From: Atherix ibis
Taxonomy: Eukaryota; Arthropoda; Insecta; Diptera; Athericidae
Direction: 5' to 3'
DNA: 64,000 bases
Assembly (NCBI GenBank): GCA_958298945.1
Contig: OY282606.1
Coordinates: 93,813,696 to 93,877,695, forward strand
In this document: positions 11,490 to 24,320 of the stretch, one piece after another
Layout: each line of letters begins with the position of its first letter
Position numbering within the stretch: position 1 is the first letter of the stretch
Program-made: the position numbers and the translations under genes
Notes under the pieces: model-generated
The model's database searches: none
Told to the model about the DNA's origin: nothing
The model's input: only the letters and a program-made list of their open reading frames with translations

Positions 11490-13515
11490 AGTAGTATTAT
11501 ATTATTTAACGTGGCTTATCTGTCATTAAACATAAAACGACCATAGCGATTGAGTAACGCCATTATTGGCAGTTACAGTTACACAAGTAACAAGGTGATT
11601 ACCCCAACTGTTAGTGGCGAGGCCTATCTAAACCTGTACTGTCATAAGAAATGATAGCGTCCGACACACAGCGTGTTTTAACAGCATGGGTCAGCCCGAT
11701 TGCCGTGGTACCAATTTTTGTTTTAAGAGTACTTCGGTATGTACTCTGCTTAATGAGCTACGGTAAGGAATCTTGTCAATCCCTAGGCACCGCTAGGCCA
11801 GCTCAGGTACGGGGGTTCGGCAAGACCCGAAAGTACAAACGGAATCGACCTTGGCCTTTCATCCGGTCGTAGCCACGTTGCCTCTCATTCATCTATCATC
11901 CTCGCTCTACTCTCAATTGAGGCATTCATACCATTCTTTCCTAACACTCCACTCACATCCACACTCTTATTATTCACCACGATTCCACATATACCTAGGT
12001 AACGGAAATCCCCGTACAGGTCACACTCAATAAGAAGGTGCTTGGCACTCTCCTCATCCGCCCCACAAGAGCATCTAGCCTCCGCAGCCAGACCACGCGT
12101 GTACAGAAACCCATTCATACTGCCGTGTTCCGTGAGTAAATACCCAAGGTACAGATCAAATTAAAATCCATACGCCGATGCAAAGCACACATCCGAAATA
12201 AACATGTGCGTCCATCTGCCATTCACACTCTCATCCCATCGACGTTGCCAAATTTCACACATTCTATTCACGACCAGTACACGCCGTTGTCGTGGACTAA
12301 GATCCTGAACCGCATCGTTGATAACCGAACAACCAGCAAGCAGGATGCCACGACGTAGATGGTAGTGAATACTTCCAAGCAGCACCTCCAGGTCTCATGG
12401 AATTTCTCCCATGAGAATCTGCATATCATCGGTTGCTAATGAGAGTTTTTCGTAACGAATGGGGACTTCGATTCAGAGAACAGAATTTATTCCTTACCTT
12501 GCATATTGGTAACGCATAATGTTACCCCATACACACGACGCATATATGGCACACCCTTGTATAGGACTTTCACCACTCTGAATCGAAGTCTTCATTCGTT
12601 GCGAAATACTCTCATTAGCATGCCAACCAAATCGGCCACGCGCCCCTTAAGATGTTGCAAGTGGAACCTTTACTCCAAGGTAACGTATCGGACCCGACCC
12701 CGACCACTAACCGATTATTGGGCGGCCTACTGGTTGCCAAAAAAAAAACCCCAACAACATACACACAGTCATCCTTTCTGAGCCATTCATTCCCATTCAT
12801 TCACCTCTACCGTATACCTACTTTTCCCCTCAATCACAAGCAGAAGATCAGCCGCATATGCGATCATACCGCAACCGGTCAACTCCAACTGCACCAAGAG
12901 ACCGTTCATCATCATATTTCTGATGGCGGGGCCAGCCACAGATCTCTGTGGGCAGCCACGCACCATATGGTGAACAATCCTCCCATTGTTCCCGCACACG
13001 GCCGCATACCTTTCATGAAAGTAACTTCACCATAGAGAAGTTTCTTCACATCAAACCTTCTTAAGCCGCTCAATGATGCGATTCCATCACAGGCAATTCA
13101 AGGCACTACGGAAATCTACAAACACACCACACACGTACTTACTCTCATTCTCTGCAACAAACCGTCTCACACGCATCCAGGTATCCTCAGTTGATTTATC
13201 TTTCGTAAATCTATACTGAGAGCCGGATACATTGAAGTCTGCCAACTTCACATTCAGCCGGTGTACCATCATATGATCAAAGACCTGGCAGTAAGTATAT
13301 CGGCCTATAAGAGAGCGGGGTCAGTCCGTATTCCGTCCGGAGACTTGCGCAGGATGGCCACGTCTCATAATTTCCATTCACTCGGAAATACACCACTCTC
13401 CAGGCATTCACCGTACAGACTGCTTATATGTGCGGGAATAGTCCACCAAACACTCCTCATCACTTGCCAAATTAAATGGTCCATATTATCGTACATTACA
13501 CAAATTGACCCCTAG
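11490..13515 (-). mobile_element. R1-like non-LTR retrotransposon, 5'-truncated and inactivated
   Basis: On the minus strand, in order from the right: RT fingers (YRFTKDKSTEDTWMRVRRFV, about 13210) and an A-motif region (KYVCGVFVDFRSALNCL; an active copy would read F-D near its end). Next comes VRGCPQRSVAGPAI (B motif, about 12950), then the catalytic C motif as YAAD at 12847-12858 in place of YADD. A thumb follows (12400-12780, several frameshifts), then a C-terminal region IWQRRWDESVNGRWTHMF and a CCHC-type finger (C-x-C...H-x4-C, about 12060). The 3' untranslated tail runs to about 11490. The motif order and terminal finger fit R1/LOA-type LINEs. The element is dead: there are many stops and the catalytic Asp is substituted. 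Sister 3' pieces occur at 48250-49320 and 63374-63890. Confidence 0.75.
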
Positions 13516-13726
13516 ATATCATATGAAAAATAGAACAAACAAAATCCTCCAGAAATAACTTGTGGGCTTAATTTGAATTTATCGAAATTTATTAAACCTC
13601 CGAAGTGCCTGAAATCACGAATGAAAATCTGGTGGATCTGTGTGACTATTCGAACTAGCATTGAATAATTCAACAGAGTTGCCGGGTGGTACCCGGTTAT
13701 TGACAGAATGAGTACTATCTCATTAA

Positions 13727-14052
13727 ACGTAAAAGAATTTATTTATTTCTATGGAAAATAATTTTCTAATCAAATATCGAAGTTATCGACAAGAAATAAG
13801 GAGGACTCCACTAGAAATACTGGACTCCTCCGGAAACTCAAGAGCTTTCTTCTTTCAACATAGTACATCATCATAAATTTATATTTCGTTAACGTCATTT
13901 CCAAGTTCCAATTAACTCAGAATCCTCAGAAATATATCCTATTCTAATCAGAGCCCCACAATGTAGTATCCTTTGTCCCATTTTAAAAGAATTTTCTCAT
14001 CAAATATCGAAGTCGTCGACAAGAAATAGGGAGGACTCCACTAGAAATAGGA
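13727..14052 (+). mobile_element. Short jockey-clade fragment between two direct repeats
   Basis: Bases about 13823-13985 (ACTGGACTCCTCCGGAAACT through TTTGTCCCATTTT) match the RT region of the jockey copy at 20225-20395. The encoded pieces are GLLRKLKSSFF and a stretch before the PQGS motif. The fragment is flanked by diverged copies of a roughly 65-bp sequence (13735-13822 and 13990-14050: CAAATATCGAAGT, CGACAAGAAATA, GGAGGACTCCACTAGAAATA). Confidence 0.6.
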
Positions 14053-14398
14053 GACGATCGTCAGTAAAGTTGTAGTTTGCAGTTGCAGTCGCCACTAGCT
14101 CCGTTAGGTTTTCTTTGCAGTTGAAGTCGCCACTTGGAAGTGCAAATCTGTTTTGCGTGCTGAAATACATGTGCAGCGTTTTTTACTTTGTTCATGTGTA
14201 AATATTCCAAAATGTTATTGTGCCTCTCAGCCACTGCTCATGGAATTCAGAATTTGGGCTGTGATGCTGCACACAATTTACTTGTAATCACGAACGTCTG
14301 AACTTGGCTTGGTAAATTTCGCTGCACGCTGAATTCTGGCGCATTGAGTTTATTCACTGACGTCACACATATGACAACTCCTCCATCAGTAGTCTAAG

Positions 14399-15570
14399 CT
14401 TAGATTAAAGAATACCTGGATAGGCCCCTACCGTATATGTATACGCAAATTTGTGTAAGAAATTTTACGTGAGGGATATGACTGTCAAAAATGTTTTATG
14501 TAGACATGACAGCCACTGCCATCTATGTGTCGTAATGGAAATTTATTTAATTGCAAAATCAAAATTTATATTTATTTTAATTCACTTATTGGAAACAAAA
14601 ATACAATTTAAATACAACGATAGGTCATTTCTATTTTTTGTACAATCTTTTGATATGAAATGGAATTCTATTTTAGGTTTATTATACATTTCGTAAATAT
14701 CAATCAAATATAAAACGCCTCAATTTTGTAGACTTTCGGAGAGTTTGAAAACTTTAATTCTCCATGAAAGTGGAGACTTGGGGGTTAGCTTTGTCATTTG
14801 TGAATCCGATGTTGACAGTTCAATGTTTACCATAAAATAGTACAGTGCCGGTGTATATAAAGTGTTTGTAAGAAAGTTTAAGGGACCGAATTTTTCTGTC
14901 TATTTTCCATTGCTGTTTTCATTGTGTTATAATAATTAAAGTTTATTCTTCGGTAAGCTTATTATTTAAATAAATTTGTTTTCCTTGCTCTATTATACCA
15001 CATTATAATGCATTTACTAAATAATATTTTTTTTATTTTTTGAAAATATTAGTTATTAAGTTTTTAAGTACATTAAATTTTTCATTTTGTAATTTAGTTT
15101 TAAAACATTTTCTTTAATATTGTATACGATTAACATCTTAATGTGCACATAATTGCTTTCATATAATCAAATAACTTACAATTCATATTTTTATATACTA
15201 TTACCCACTTTAAAAATTCTGTTTTAATAAATAATATACAGTGAAATAAATAAAATGAAAATACATAATAAATAAATAAATATTTAAAAAAAAATAAAAC
15301 TGTGTTTTATTGCATATTTACAAAACTAATTCCATCAAACAACAAAACACGCAATATTAAAAATTCTGCTTCTTTACGCATAAATGATAACACATATGAA
15401 AAATGATTTTAAACGAACCGCTTCAATCGCATACTGAACTTTTAAATTGGCCCCCAATGATTTACGCCGTTTCTGTTGTATTGCATGTGTGTGCGTTCTA
15501 TGAATGTATTGTCACAAAATTTGGTCCGAATTTTTGTGTAGAGGCCTATCCAGTTCTTCTTTAATCCAAG
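14399..15570 (+). mobile_element. Non-autonomous P-like DNA transposon, copy 1
   Basis: A 1,172-bp element with imperfect terminal inverted repeats of about 28 bp. Left end: CTTAGATTAAAGAATACCTG. The reverse complement of the right end reads CTTGGATTAAAGAAGAACTG, and both continue GATAGGCC. Perfect 8-bp target duplications, AGTCTAAG, flank it (14391-14398 and 15571-15578). Eight-base duplications are made by the P and hAT superfamilies. The P assignment rests on a THAP-like exon in the related copy at 52041-53345. Internal sequence (CATGACAGCCACTGCCATCT and CTTTCGGAGAGTTT) is shared by the family. No transposase frame survives. Confidence 0.75.
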
Positions 15571-16134
15571 AGTCTAAGTTTCTAATGTTTTCCCTTAAAA
15601 ATTACTGACCATTTAAATAATAGTGAATATTTTTTCCTTTAGCTTATTTAACTTAAATTCTAAGAATATTTATTTTTTGTTTGCTTAATATTTCCAAGCA
15701 TATATTGACTTTAATTCTAAATAGTTAATTTCAAATTCTATTTACATTCACCCACAATTAATAATATGTGCTTTATAACATTATTAAATACAATTTATAG
15801 TTTGAATTAATTTCACATCAGTTTTATTAGACATAATTGTAAATTTAAATTGGTTCTTTTTTCTTTTCTTTCTTCTCTATTTTATTTAATTTAGCAGAAG
15901 AGTCACCCTCTATTAAAGTTTGCCTTTTTAAGTAGATTACATAGAAAATTAGTCAGTATAATTATTTGTGTTTTAAATTAATAAGATTCTACTCGTATTT
16001 TGAATATGAACTGAAATAAATTTGTTAATCAGAAAGTAAATGACATATCAAAATCAAATAAAGAAAAATTATAATTTATATCTATATCTATATATACAAT
16101 ATCATAGAAGTTTGAAAAGAATTATTTTAATATA

Positions 16135-16540
16135 TACGAGGTATGGCAGAAAAATTATGAGACGGGTACTTTTCCGATAGCCTCTAATTGACTTTGTTCT
16201 GTGGCTTCGAGACCCTACAGACCGTGATAAGTGAAATTGTGGCATGATGGTGCTATCAAATTTTCTTACAAATAATGGGTCTATGGGGAATATTCCTCAT
16301 CAAGAGCACAAATTTTCGGTGGCATAAGGAATTTTTGAAGGGAATAGGAACCTCGCTTAGGGGACGCCTTCGACATCGAAGAGTTCTTGTGAGGTTAGTT
16401 TATCGATTAACTTTGAAGTCCTTTTAAGGCTCAGAAAAAGAGTTTGCTTGCAAAAGATCGGATATTGCATACATTTGGATAATACACCACGACGACACTT
16501 GACAGGTTTAAGAAGGCTCGTACTGATCCGTCCACATATT
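16135..16540 (+). mobile_element. Mariner-type remnant, 5' end only
   Basis: Begins at TA followed by CGAGGTATGGCAGAAAAATT, a mariner-like terminal repeat. A broken N-terminal transposase region follows, with a piece like AQIF-x-x-HKEFLKG-x-x-SLRGRLRHRR reminiscent of mariner's FRWHKEFKEGR-x-x-x-DD-x-R-x-GRP. No catalytic domain and no right end are visible. A jockey tail starts about 15 bp further on. Confidence 0.45.
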
Positions 16541-16554
16541 GTGTAGGAAACTTT

Positions 16555-17432
16555 TCCTAGTTGGACGAATTAAAAAATCATCGACTATTGTTCACGGATG
16601 CCGCCGCTGACACCGATACTACATCTTTTTTCGGACATCGATAGTACATCATTTCAATTTTTTTGGCTTCTGCATCCGCGCACTATGTTGTGTCATATAC
16701 CCTTATAGAGCCGCTCCATATTACGGGGAGCTATGGGCCAATTGCGACCAATATTCCTAGCCAATGGAGTGCTATTATTTTTAGCGATAGCCTTGCCGCC
16801 CTTAAAGCCATTTGTGGCCCATCGAGTGACCTAGTACTTAGCGCAATTCGTCATAACCTACTTAGTAATAGGAGTGTCGAGTTGCAATAGGTGTCGGGGC
16901 ATATAAGAATTGTGGGCTGACAAGTTGGCTAGAGAAACACTCCGTCGACGAGTGATCACAGTCATTCCCAATGTTCCTCGCCTACTAACAGAATGATAAC
17001 TAACACCATTAGCCATCCGCAGACCGATAGCGACCAGTAGATTCAACATCCTTACCGAAATTCTGGGCGCGGAAGCTCTTCAGAATTCGGATTGGAGATA
17101 CTGCTCTTATTTATAACTTCCTTTTTGACAACACCAATCGTCCGTTATGCCAATCCTGTGGCACCCATTTCACCATCATCCATATTCTACATTAATGATT
17201 TCCTGGACCCAACAACTCCATTCTCTACTCCCCTATTTAAACTTCTACAACATACTAATCTGCTCTACAAAATATATTGTAACAAAATTCTCAATATTCT
17301 ATACTACTAACCACAGACCAGTCTCTTTCAGATACTATAAAGTCGCCAATTCGCCTCACGGTGGTGGCGCTATAAAGTGGCCCCTGGCACATGTCTAGGG
17401 ACCTTACAAACAACAACAACACCACAATGACG
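16555..17432 (+). mobile_element. Jockey-clade LINE 3' fragment (RNase H and C-terminus)
   Basis: A plus-strand frame with several stops. LFTDAAADTD opens the RNase H region. IIFSDSLAALKAI holds the conserved Asp of the SDS motif, and NRSVELQ-x-VSGHIRIVG corresponds to the VELQWVPGHIGI-x-GNE motif. A distal C-terminal region follows (IRIGDTAL-like, then CQSCGTHFTIIHIL). The 3' end is marked by KWPLAHV, a stop, and an (ACAAC)-rich tail near 17405-17432. The element is 5'-truncated. A similar tail occurs at 38290-38770. Confidence 0.65.
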
Positions 17433-19319
17433 TCTGCTGTCACATTGGTCAAAAAAAGGTATTTTTGTGGTTACTCCAAACCAAATATTTTTACTAAAAA
17501 AATTAGTCCGTGTGAATTTTTTTGGGCCCCTTGAGAGGGGATAAATTAAAAGAAATTTTCTTTTTAATTATAAAAAATACCTACTAAAGAAAATTAGTTT
17601 GTTTTCCACTAAAAACATAAAATTTCCCAAATTCTAAAAAAACTAATAAATATTAAATTTTAAAAATTGTTTTCTATAAAATTATGAAATTTGTTAAAAT
17701 GAAAATATTATCATTGAAATCAAAATATATCATACCACCGAGTTAGAAACACTTAACATATGATTATTAATTAGGATTAGAAAATTGATTTTATTAAAAT
17801 AAGTCAATTATAGGAAATAGTTTATTCGATTATCGATGGAATAATATGGAATTCGTTTATTTTCAAAGGGATTCCAACAAATTCTTGTGACATGTTCGAA
17901 TCGAATCTGGTCAATATATGATTACCTATAATTCTTTTAACAATAGTCCATTAATACGTGTATTGGCACCGAAATATTTTCAATAAAATGACCAGTATTA
18001 AAGATACTTTTATACGAACAGGAATACGATTTGTATGCGTTGGATTATCATTATTCAATGGAAAATTACCCAAATTGTCTTAGACCAATGTGACCAGCCA
18101 GTTTTACAGTTTGGATTGTTCAAGACTTGTGTACACCTTGTGGGTAGTTAAAGATGGTCACAGTGGACAGTGGCAGGTACAGAAGGAGAATAGTACGTCG
18201 TACGCCGTTTGAATGTCATTGAAATGAAGCAAGAGCTATAAAAGAAAACGAGCAGGAACCAAAACGAATCGAAATGATTTTTAGGCACCACAACCAAAAT
18301 AAGTAGACACTGTGCCGAATGTTTTAGGTTCAGACCACATGTTCCATGTACCAAGATTATTACACGCATGTTAACTTATGTCAATACTTTACGATTGCCC
18401 ATTCGATCACGCATCACGTATGCACTTGCATACACCTTGTGAATAATTAATGAGAAAATTTTTCATACTGGAAGCTACTATTTGCTGGACTGACTATTTA
18501 GGAGTTGTACGATGATTCTGATTACTCACGAACACCAAATTGTTCGCTTATAATCAGAGAATATTCCATTTTTATTGGTTTCTTTAGAATTTATCATAAA
18601 ATCTTGTTTTTCTAGCAATTCGAATGGATTGGAATTCCATAAACCGAAACAGCCTGTTTGGTAGTCCAACAAGACTTACCAACTATTTGCAGTGATTTTC
18701 ATTTCATCAAAAAGGCTACAAATTCGATCCAGTTTAATATTATAGAATAAATATTCATTCTAGACGTTCAAAGATTATTATAGAATCAAAGATTTGCTCT
18801 TGAGAACGAAAAAAGTGAACAAAATCATTATCAAATTTGCGACTTTTTCCAATTTGCAAGAGAAAATTTTCATTAGTATCTTATTAATTACTAAAATTAC
18901 CTTGTACTTTTTGAAATTACTTACAATTATGAAATTCGAAATGAAAATCAACAATTTTCGAATCAAACAAAACGTGTAGAAAATCAAATTTTATCTTGAA
19001 GAATGAAAACGTGACTGTAATCCTTAAACAGGTAAGAAGATATATTTTTAAAAGACATTCTAATGTACTTGACAATTTCTTCAAGGAAAACGAATATATT
19101 AAATAATATTAATTTATAGAATATTTGATATTATTTTATTTAGAAAATAAAATAATTTGACTTTACCCAAAAATTGATATTTACCAAAGAAAATTACCTG
19201 CAACTACCTTTAATTATTGATAAATAAGATTCGATTTTCTTTGATTTGGACTTTTTTATGTCTTGCGTTTAATTGCGCAATTTATATTTTCAATAAAATA
19301 TTCTGTCTCTTATAACGAT

Positions 19320-21440
19320 GCTAACAGATTGTCCATTTTGTGTTTTAGAAAGTACAGCACTGTCCAAGGGGACGTTTATTTAGATTAAAATTTGCATTTT
19401 TTTATTATGGATCGATCACGTACTAGAATAGGATAAAGGCAGATAAGTTACTGACTTGCTATAACAAGCGGCTTTGTCAAATAAGATTTTTTTTCCAGCA
19501 ATGAGGCTCATTTCTCGCTCCGTGGATATAGCAAAATTGCCATAAATGAGGCTCTGAAAAACCACAAGTATCCGTGGAGAAGCCATTGTATCAGCAAAAT
19601 TTGATCTGAACTTATCATTGGCTAGTACTTCTTTAAAAATTAAAGAAATATTGCGCTAAGGGCACCTTTTTTTGCCCTTAACTTAAAAATTTTAATCTAG
19701 ACCTGTGGGCCCTATTAAAACGACTCTACCCAGTCCGAGTTAATGAAAAAAATATTCCTGATCGCCAATTTGACTTCTGATCTGAACACTCCAAAATCCA
19801 ACAATGCCATCGCGTTGTTGATCACATTGCATCCTCTTTTGAGAAGCACTTGTATTGCCCAGGAGTATTTTTAGATATCTCCCAAGCTTTTGATCGTATG
19901 TGGCATTCTGGACTCCTCTGGAAAGTAGTTGACTTTATAAATGCTTATTGACACAAGCGTCTCTATGTAAGAGAATTATGGAATCATAGTCAATAGAGCT
20001 GAATTTTTTTTCAAAAGTTATCTATTTTGTGATTTGGAAAGTACAACTTTATCAACTGGAAGCTATCCCAATAACCATCTTTTTTAAGGCAGTATTTATT
20101 GAGGATAGGATTTGCCATTTTACAGCATCTAAAAACCAACAACCGTCAAGTATGCAAAAGCACCAAAATGTGTTTTAGAGTATTTTTAGATATCTCCCAA
20201 GCTTTTGATCGTATGTGACATCCTGGACTCCTCTGGAAACTCAAGAGTAGCTTTCTTCCTTGAACATACTACCTTATCATAAATTCATAACTTTTCCAAC
20301 GTCATTTCTAAGTTGCAATTAACTCAGAATCCTCGGAAATATATACTATTCTAGCCGGACTTCCACAAGGTAGTATCCTTTGCCCCATTTTATACAATAT
20401 TTATACGCATGACATCCCATCTGATCCTAATACTATCATTGCAAGTTATGTAAACGATACGGCCATACCTGCTACCCATACAAAGCCTAACATAGCTTTC
20501 AAAAATTTACAATCCCATATCCACAACCTTCAATCCTGGTTTAAAAGATGGAGAGTGAGGGTAAATGAACAGAAGAGTGTTCACATTATTTTCACTCCTT
20601 GTCAAGGAAAACCTACCCCTTTATACCTTAATAGCAACATGATTCCACAATATGATAAAGTATGTTATTGGGAACTTTACCTGGACAAGAGATTAACATA
20701 GAACCCTCATACTAAACTAAAAATCCTTAACGCCAATAGAAGAAGTTTCGTTAAACCGCAAAGTTCAATACTTGAACGAAACTAACACTAAAGAAAAAAA
20801 ATTTAATCGACAAACAATTTTTAAACCCATTTGGACTAATGGAATTGAACTTTGCGGTTCAACGAAACTTCCCAATCCAAGATCCTCCGTAAAATTGTTG
20901 ATGTCTTTTTTTATGTTTGTAATAACCGCCGATGGAGAACCGCCGATGGGTGTTTACTCCCACTTCATGATGCACAAAATTATAAATTAAAATGTTAAAT
21001 AAATGTGCTTGTTAAAATACTTTTGAAGTTGCAGATAAAAATTAAAAAAAAAAGCTGTGGCCACAAGCCACACAACACTATAAATTGAGGCTTCATTGGC
21101 GAAAAAATTCCAGAATGCATAATTTTGAGTTTTGTACTCCAAGATTTTGCGATTTGACGCTGTTACTTTTTATTCTTATGGGACTATGCAAACGATTGTA
21201 TTTACGTAGATTCGTGAAGAAATTTCTAAATTACGACCCGACATTTATGAAAAAGTCATCAAAAATTTCCCCCAAAGAGGAGTCGTCCTGCAAGAAGTTT
21301 CGTGGCGGTTATTTGGATGTAGTCATATTGGCAATGTCCAATCAATATAAAAAAATAGAAGTTTCGTCAAAATCAAAATATAATGTATTTTTTATTTAAT
21401 AATATTACTTTCCAAAGCCCAAATCGGATAAAAGTTATCA
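19320..21440 (+). mobile_element. DD41D-type element split by a jockey insertion
   Basis: The left part (about 19320-19708) starts with a terminal-repeat-like stretch TTTTGTGTTTTAGAAAGTAC and carries a piece SSNEAHFSLRGY from the first catalytic region. The right part (about 21055-21440) carries the C-terminal region (TPRFCDLTLLLFILMG, equivalent to PPRSCDLTPLDYFLWG; then SCKKFRGGYLD) and ends near ATTACTTTCCAAAGCCCAAATC, whose complement resembles the left end. The two halves are contiguous once the jockey copy 19709-21054 is removed. The duplicated CTGTGG at 19703-19708 and 21055-21060 is the target duplication. Frameshifts throughout. Confidence 0.65.
19709..21054 (+). mobile_element. Jockey-clade LINE, 5'-truncated, carrying an internal insertion
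   Basis: Plus-strand reverse transcriptase pieces: PGVFLDISQAFDRMWHSGLL (motif A, about 19855-19915), the same motif again at about 20181-20240, GLPQGSILCPILYNIYTHD (motif B, about 20355-20410), and a C motif as YVND in place of YADD (about 20448). Further pieces are LQSWFKRWRVRVNEQKS and a thumb region IFKPIWTNGIELCGSTK (about 20818-20870). It ends GCAGATAAAAATTAAAAAAA, a short A-rich 3' tail. Between the two motif-A copies lies a residue of a DNA transposon (about 19930-20160). A 6-bp target duplication CTGTGG flanks the element. Dead: stops plus a substituted catalytic Asp. Confidence 0.75.
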
Positions 21441-23389
21441 AAAAAAATATCTTTTCTAATGGGGAATAAGCAAGAAAAGCTTATTATAGATGAAAGTTTT
21501 TATTATATTGTAGATTTTAAAATAATCCTTTTTCAATTTCGTCTAGAAATTGTATTATAGAAAATTTCCAATTTTTGATTTATTACAATTTTTTAAGGTT
21601 TTTTTTATTATTTTTTATTAAAAGTTTGCATTACGTGGTATGCATACGACTAGAAAAATTTATTATAGTGCATCATAATAACATAATTTTATTTATACTC
21701 GTACAATATATTTACTGTAGTCTAGAAAATATATTGTTCCATTTTTATTTATTATTTTTGGTATGATTCAGTCAGTTTCGAAAAAAAATATTCCATATGC
21801 CACCCTTTCGAAGATAGACCATCATTCTTGGTTAGTCTCTTTGCACTTTCAATTTATAGCGATAAGAATTCACTGCTCGTTTGTGTGTAGTTTTTGAGGA
21901 GCTTATACAATAACGAAAAGGAAAATTATGCATCAAGAACGAAATCGTGCCGAGATTACCAAATGGATTCCCTACCAAACGAATCCAAATGAATGACATC
22001 AACTCATCTAGGGTGAAGCCAAATGGGGGACGGTATATATTTTTTGATTGATTCGTTCATGTCTTGAAAATATAAAGTCCGCCAGTCAGAAGGAAAATCT
22101 CAAATCTTTTCTTTCTTTATATAAAAAAAAATGTTCTCCTTACTTTTCGGGATCTACAATATTTACAAATTTCATTAATGTCGTTCTATCAAACGCGCTT
22201 CTATAAAAAAAATTTCAAATTTATTTGTTTTTATTTTTGTTTTTGTTGCCTATTTTTAAATTGTTGTAAATCAGTTTTAGTATCTGTCAACGTCATCACT
22301 TTTTTCGAATCAATATTTTTTATGCTGGAATAATTTTGCTGTAGGCGATAACAATGTAAATCTGAATTGCACTTGGAGGGAGTACTGGTTGCCCTTTTCC
22401 GTTTAACGAAATGAAAGCATAGCTCCATAATGAAGTGAGTAAATAGCAAAATGTGCAAATATTTATCAATTTTATACTGTTTGCCTGAACTTTTAGCATG
22501 CTCTCTGCGTGACATTGCACTGATTTACATCTGATAAAATTCTACAACGTAAATTAATGCGACACGTACAGCAGGGTTTGGTGTGGAGTGCAGAGTGCAC
22601 TTACTTATGCATTGTGTTTACATGACGTTCCAAGCTGCACGTGAGATTCGTATTATCGATTTGTTAAGTGCAAATTTGATTTTTTTGTTAACTTATTAAT
22701 TAAGAAAAGAAGATTCTGCATTGAAATATTTGAACATTTGCTTATGTGCTTCAACTAATAGAGGCATTTGCATGGTTCGGAAAGAAAAGCTAAATAACAA
22801 AATTACTATAAATTCAGATTTTGATTAAATTTATATTTCACTATTTTTGTTGCATAAAATCCAAAAGGCTTGTTTTCTTGCAGGAGTCGATTATTTCTCA
22901 GGAACTTTTTTTATTCTTTTCTTGCCGTAATTTAGCCATTACTTCACGAATGTTGATTTTTAATTGATCTCAAGTTTAAGGATTGTCAGTGTAAACACTA
23001 TTTTTTGTGAATTCTCATATTGACTTTTCGTGCAATAAAGCCAAAATTTGTCGTGTTATGTGGCATGTGGCATCGTCATGTGGTCCAGATTAATGCATTC
23101 CATAAATGGTCCAAATTAAAATTTCTCAAACAAGAGTCGGTTATCAACGGCCAATCCTAATTAATTCTGTAAATCCTGCAAGCAATCTCTTTTGAAACAA
23201 AATGACACCCCACAATTAATCAACAAACCAATAATGTAACCAACAGTCTTCCAACTTTTTAGAGTCATCGTTTAGGTGCAGTATACTATATTATATATTG
23301 GTTTGGGGGGAAATAAATCCATTGTATTTACAAGACTTTATTTAACATGGTTGTGATTATCCGATTTGGGTAAAATATGCACCGTTTTT

Positions 23390-24320
23390 TTATAGTTTAT
23401 TGCCATTTTAAAGGTAATTTAAAAATGCCTCTCTTGAATCCCTGATCCCTATTGGCGAAAAACTCAACTTGACGATTTTCGCAATTTTCTTTCTCTTGAT
23501 GCCAATTTCTTATCACTAAGGGAGTTTTGTAATGAAAAAAAATATGGTAAACGCTTGGTAACAAAACGTCCCAATCAAGCTCCCGGATTTTCTGGCGAGT
23601 CACTATAGACGTGTGTGGCCTGCCGTTGTCCTGATGGAACACAATACGAATTCCAATTGTTGACAGTAGAGGTCCGAATTTGGTGTTTGGCCATATGGAA
23701 GCAGCTCATAGTAGATGATTGCTTTTCAGTCCCATCTTCCTGACCGTTAATTCTGGTTTGGCCACCGTTTGAGCACCACGCTTTGACCAAGACCGTTTTC
23801 TATGGCTTCGCGGATAGAAATTTGAGTCATCAAAGATGTTTATGGTTGCACGTTATCTTGGTGGAAGACGAGACCCTTCCCTTGGCTTAATATTTGTTGC
23901 TTACAGTACACTGCCGAGTTAACCGTTATTTTTCGTCGCCAGTTACGATTCGCATCAGAAATGGCTCGATTTCATTGCGCTTCAGCAGTTGGTTCATCTT
24001 GTTTTTTACATTCAATTCATGAGGTACTTCAAACGTCTAGCTTATTTTTTAATCCAGCTTTATGCACATTGTTTTAAACTGTTTGGTGGTGAATCTTTAG
24101 TTCCTGAGTGATGCTAAAATGATTTTATCGACATTTTCGACGACGGGCCTACTTTGCGATGTGTATCTTTAACATCGAAAATACCAGAACAGAATCGCCG
24201 AATCCAAAATTGCATGTTATTGCCTGTGACAGTATCGGGGCCATAAACACCATTCACAATTTCAGCTGCCTGGCCTTTATCAAAGCAAAATTGTAAAAAA
24301 TACCGAAATTCCATCTTTTA
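23390..24320 (-). pseudogene. Mariner transposase pseudogene
   Basis: The minus strand gives a near full-length but broken mariner transposase. The N-terminal part is MEFRYFLQFCFDKGQAAEI, then VYG-x-DTV, and IRRFCSGIFDVKDTHRKVG, corresponding to the helix-turn-helix region ending in FRSGNFDVKD-x-x-R-x-GRP. A decayed middle follows. Then MFHQDNGRPHTSIVTRQKI contains the second catalytic Asp (HQDNA-x-PH) and LDWDVLLPSVYHIFFHYK, where the third Asp region (YSPDLAPSDYH) has decayed. The C-terminal part is FFANRDQGFKRGIFKLPLKW. Clear terminal repeats were not found. It lies in sfl intron 1. Confidence 0.75.

Noticed and set aside
22231..22520. Two overlapping minus-strand frames of 94 and 66 codons
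   Set aside because: No motif, no family resemblance and no clear splice context; could not be supported.
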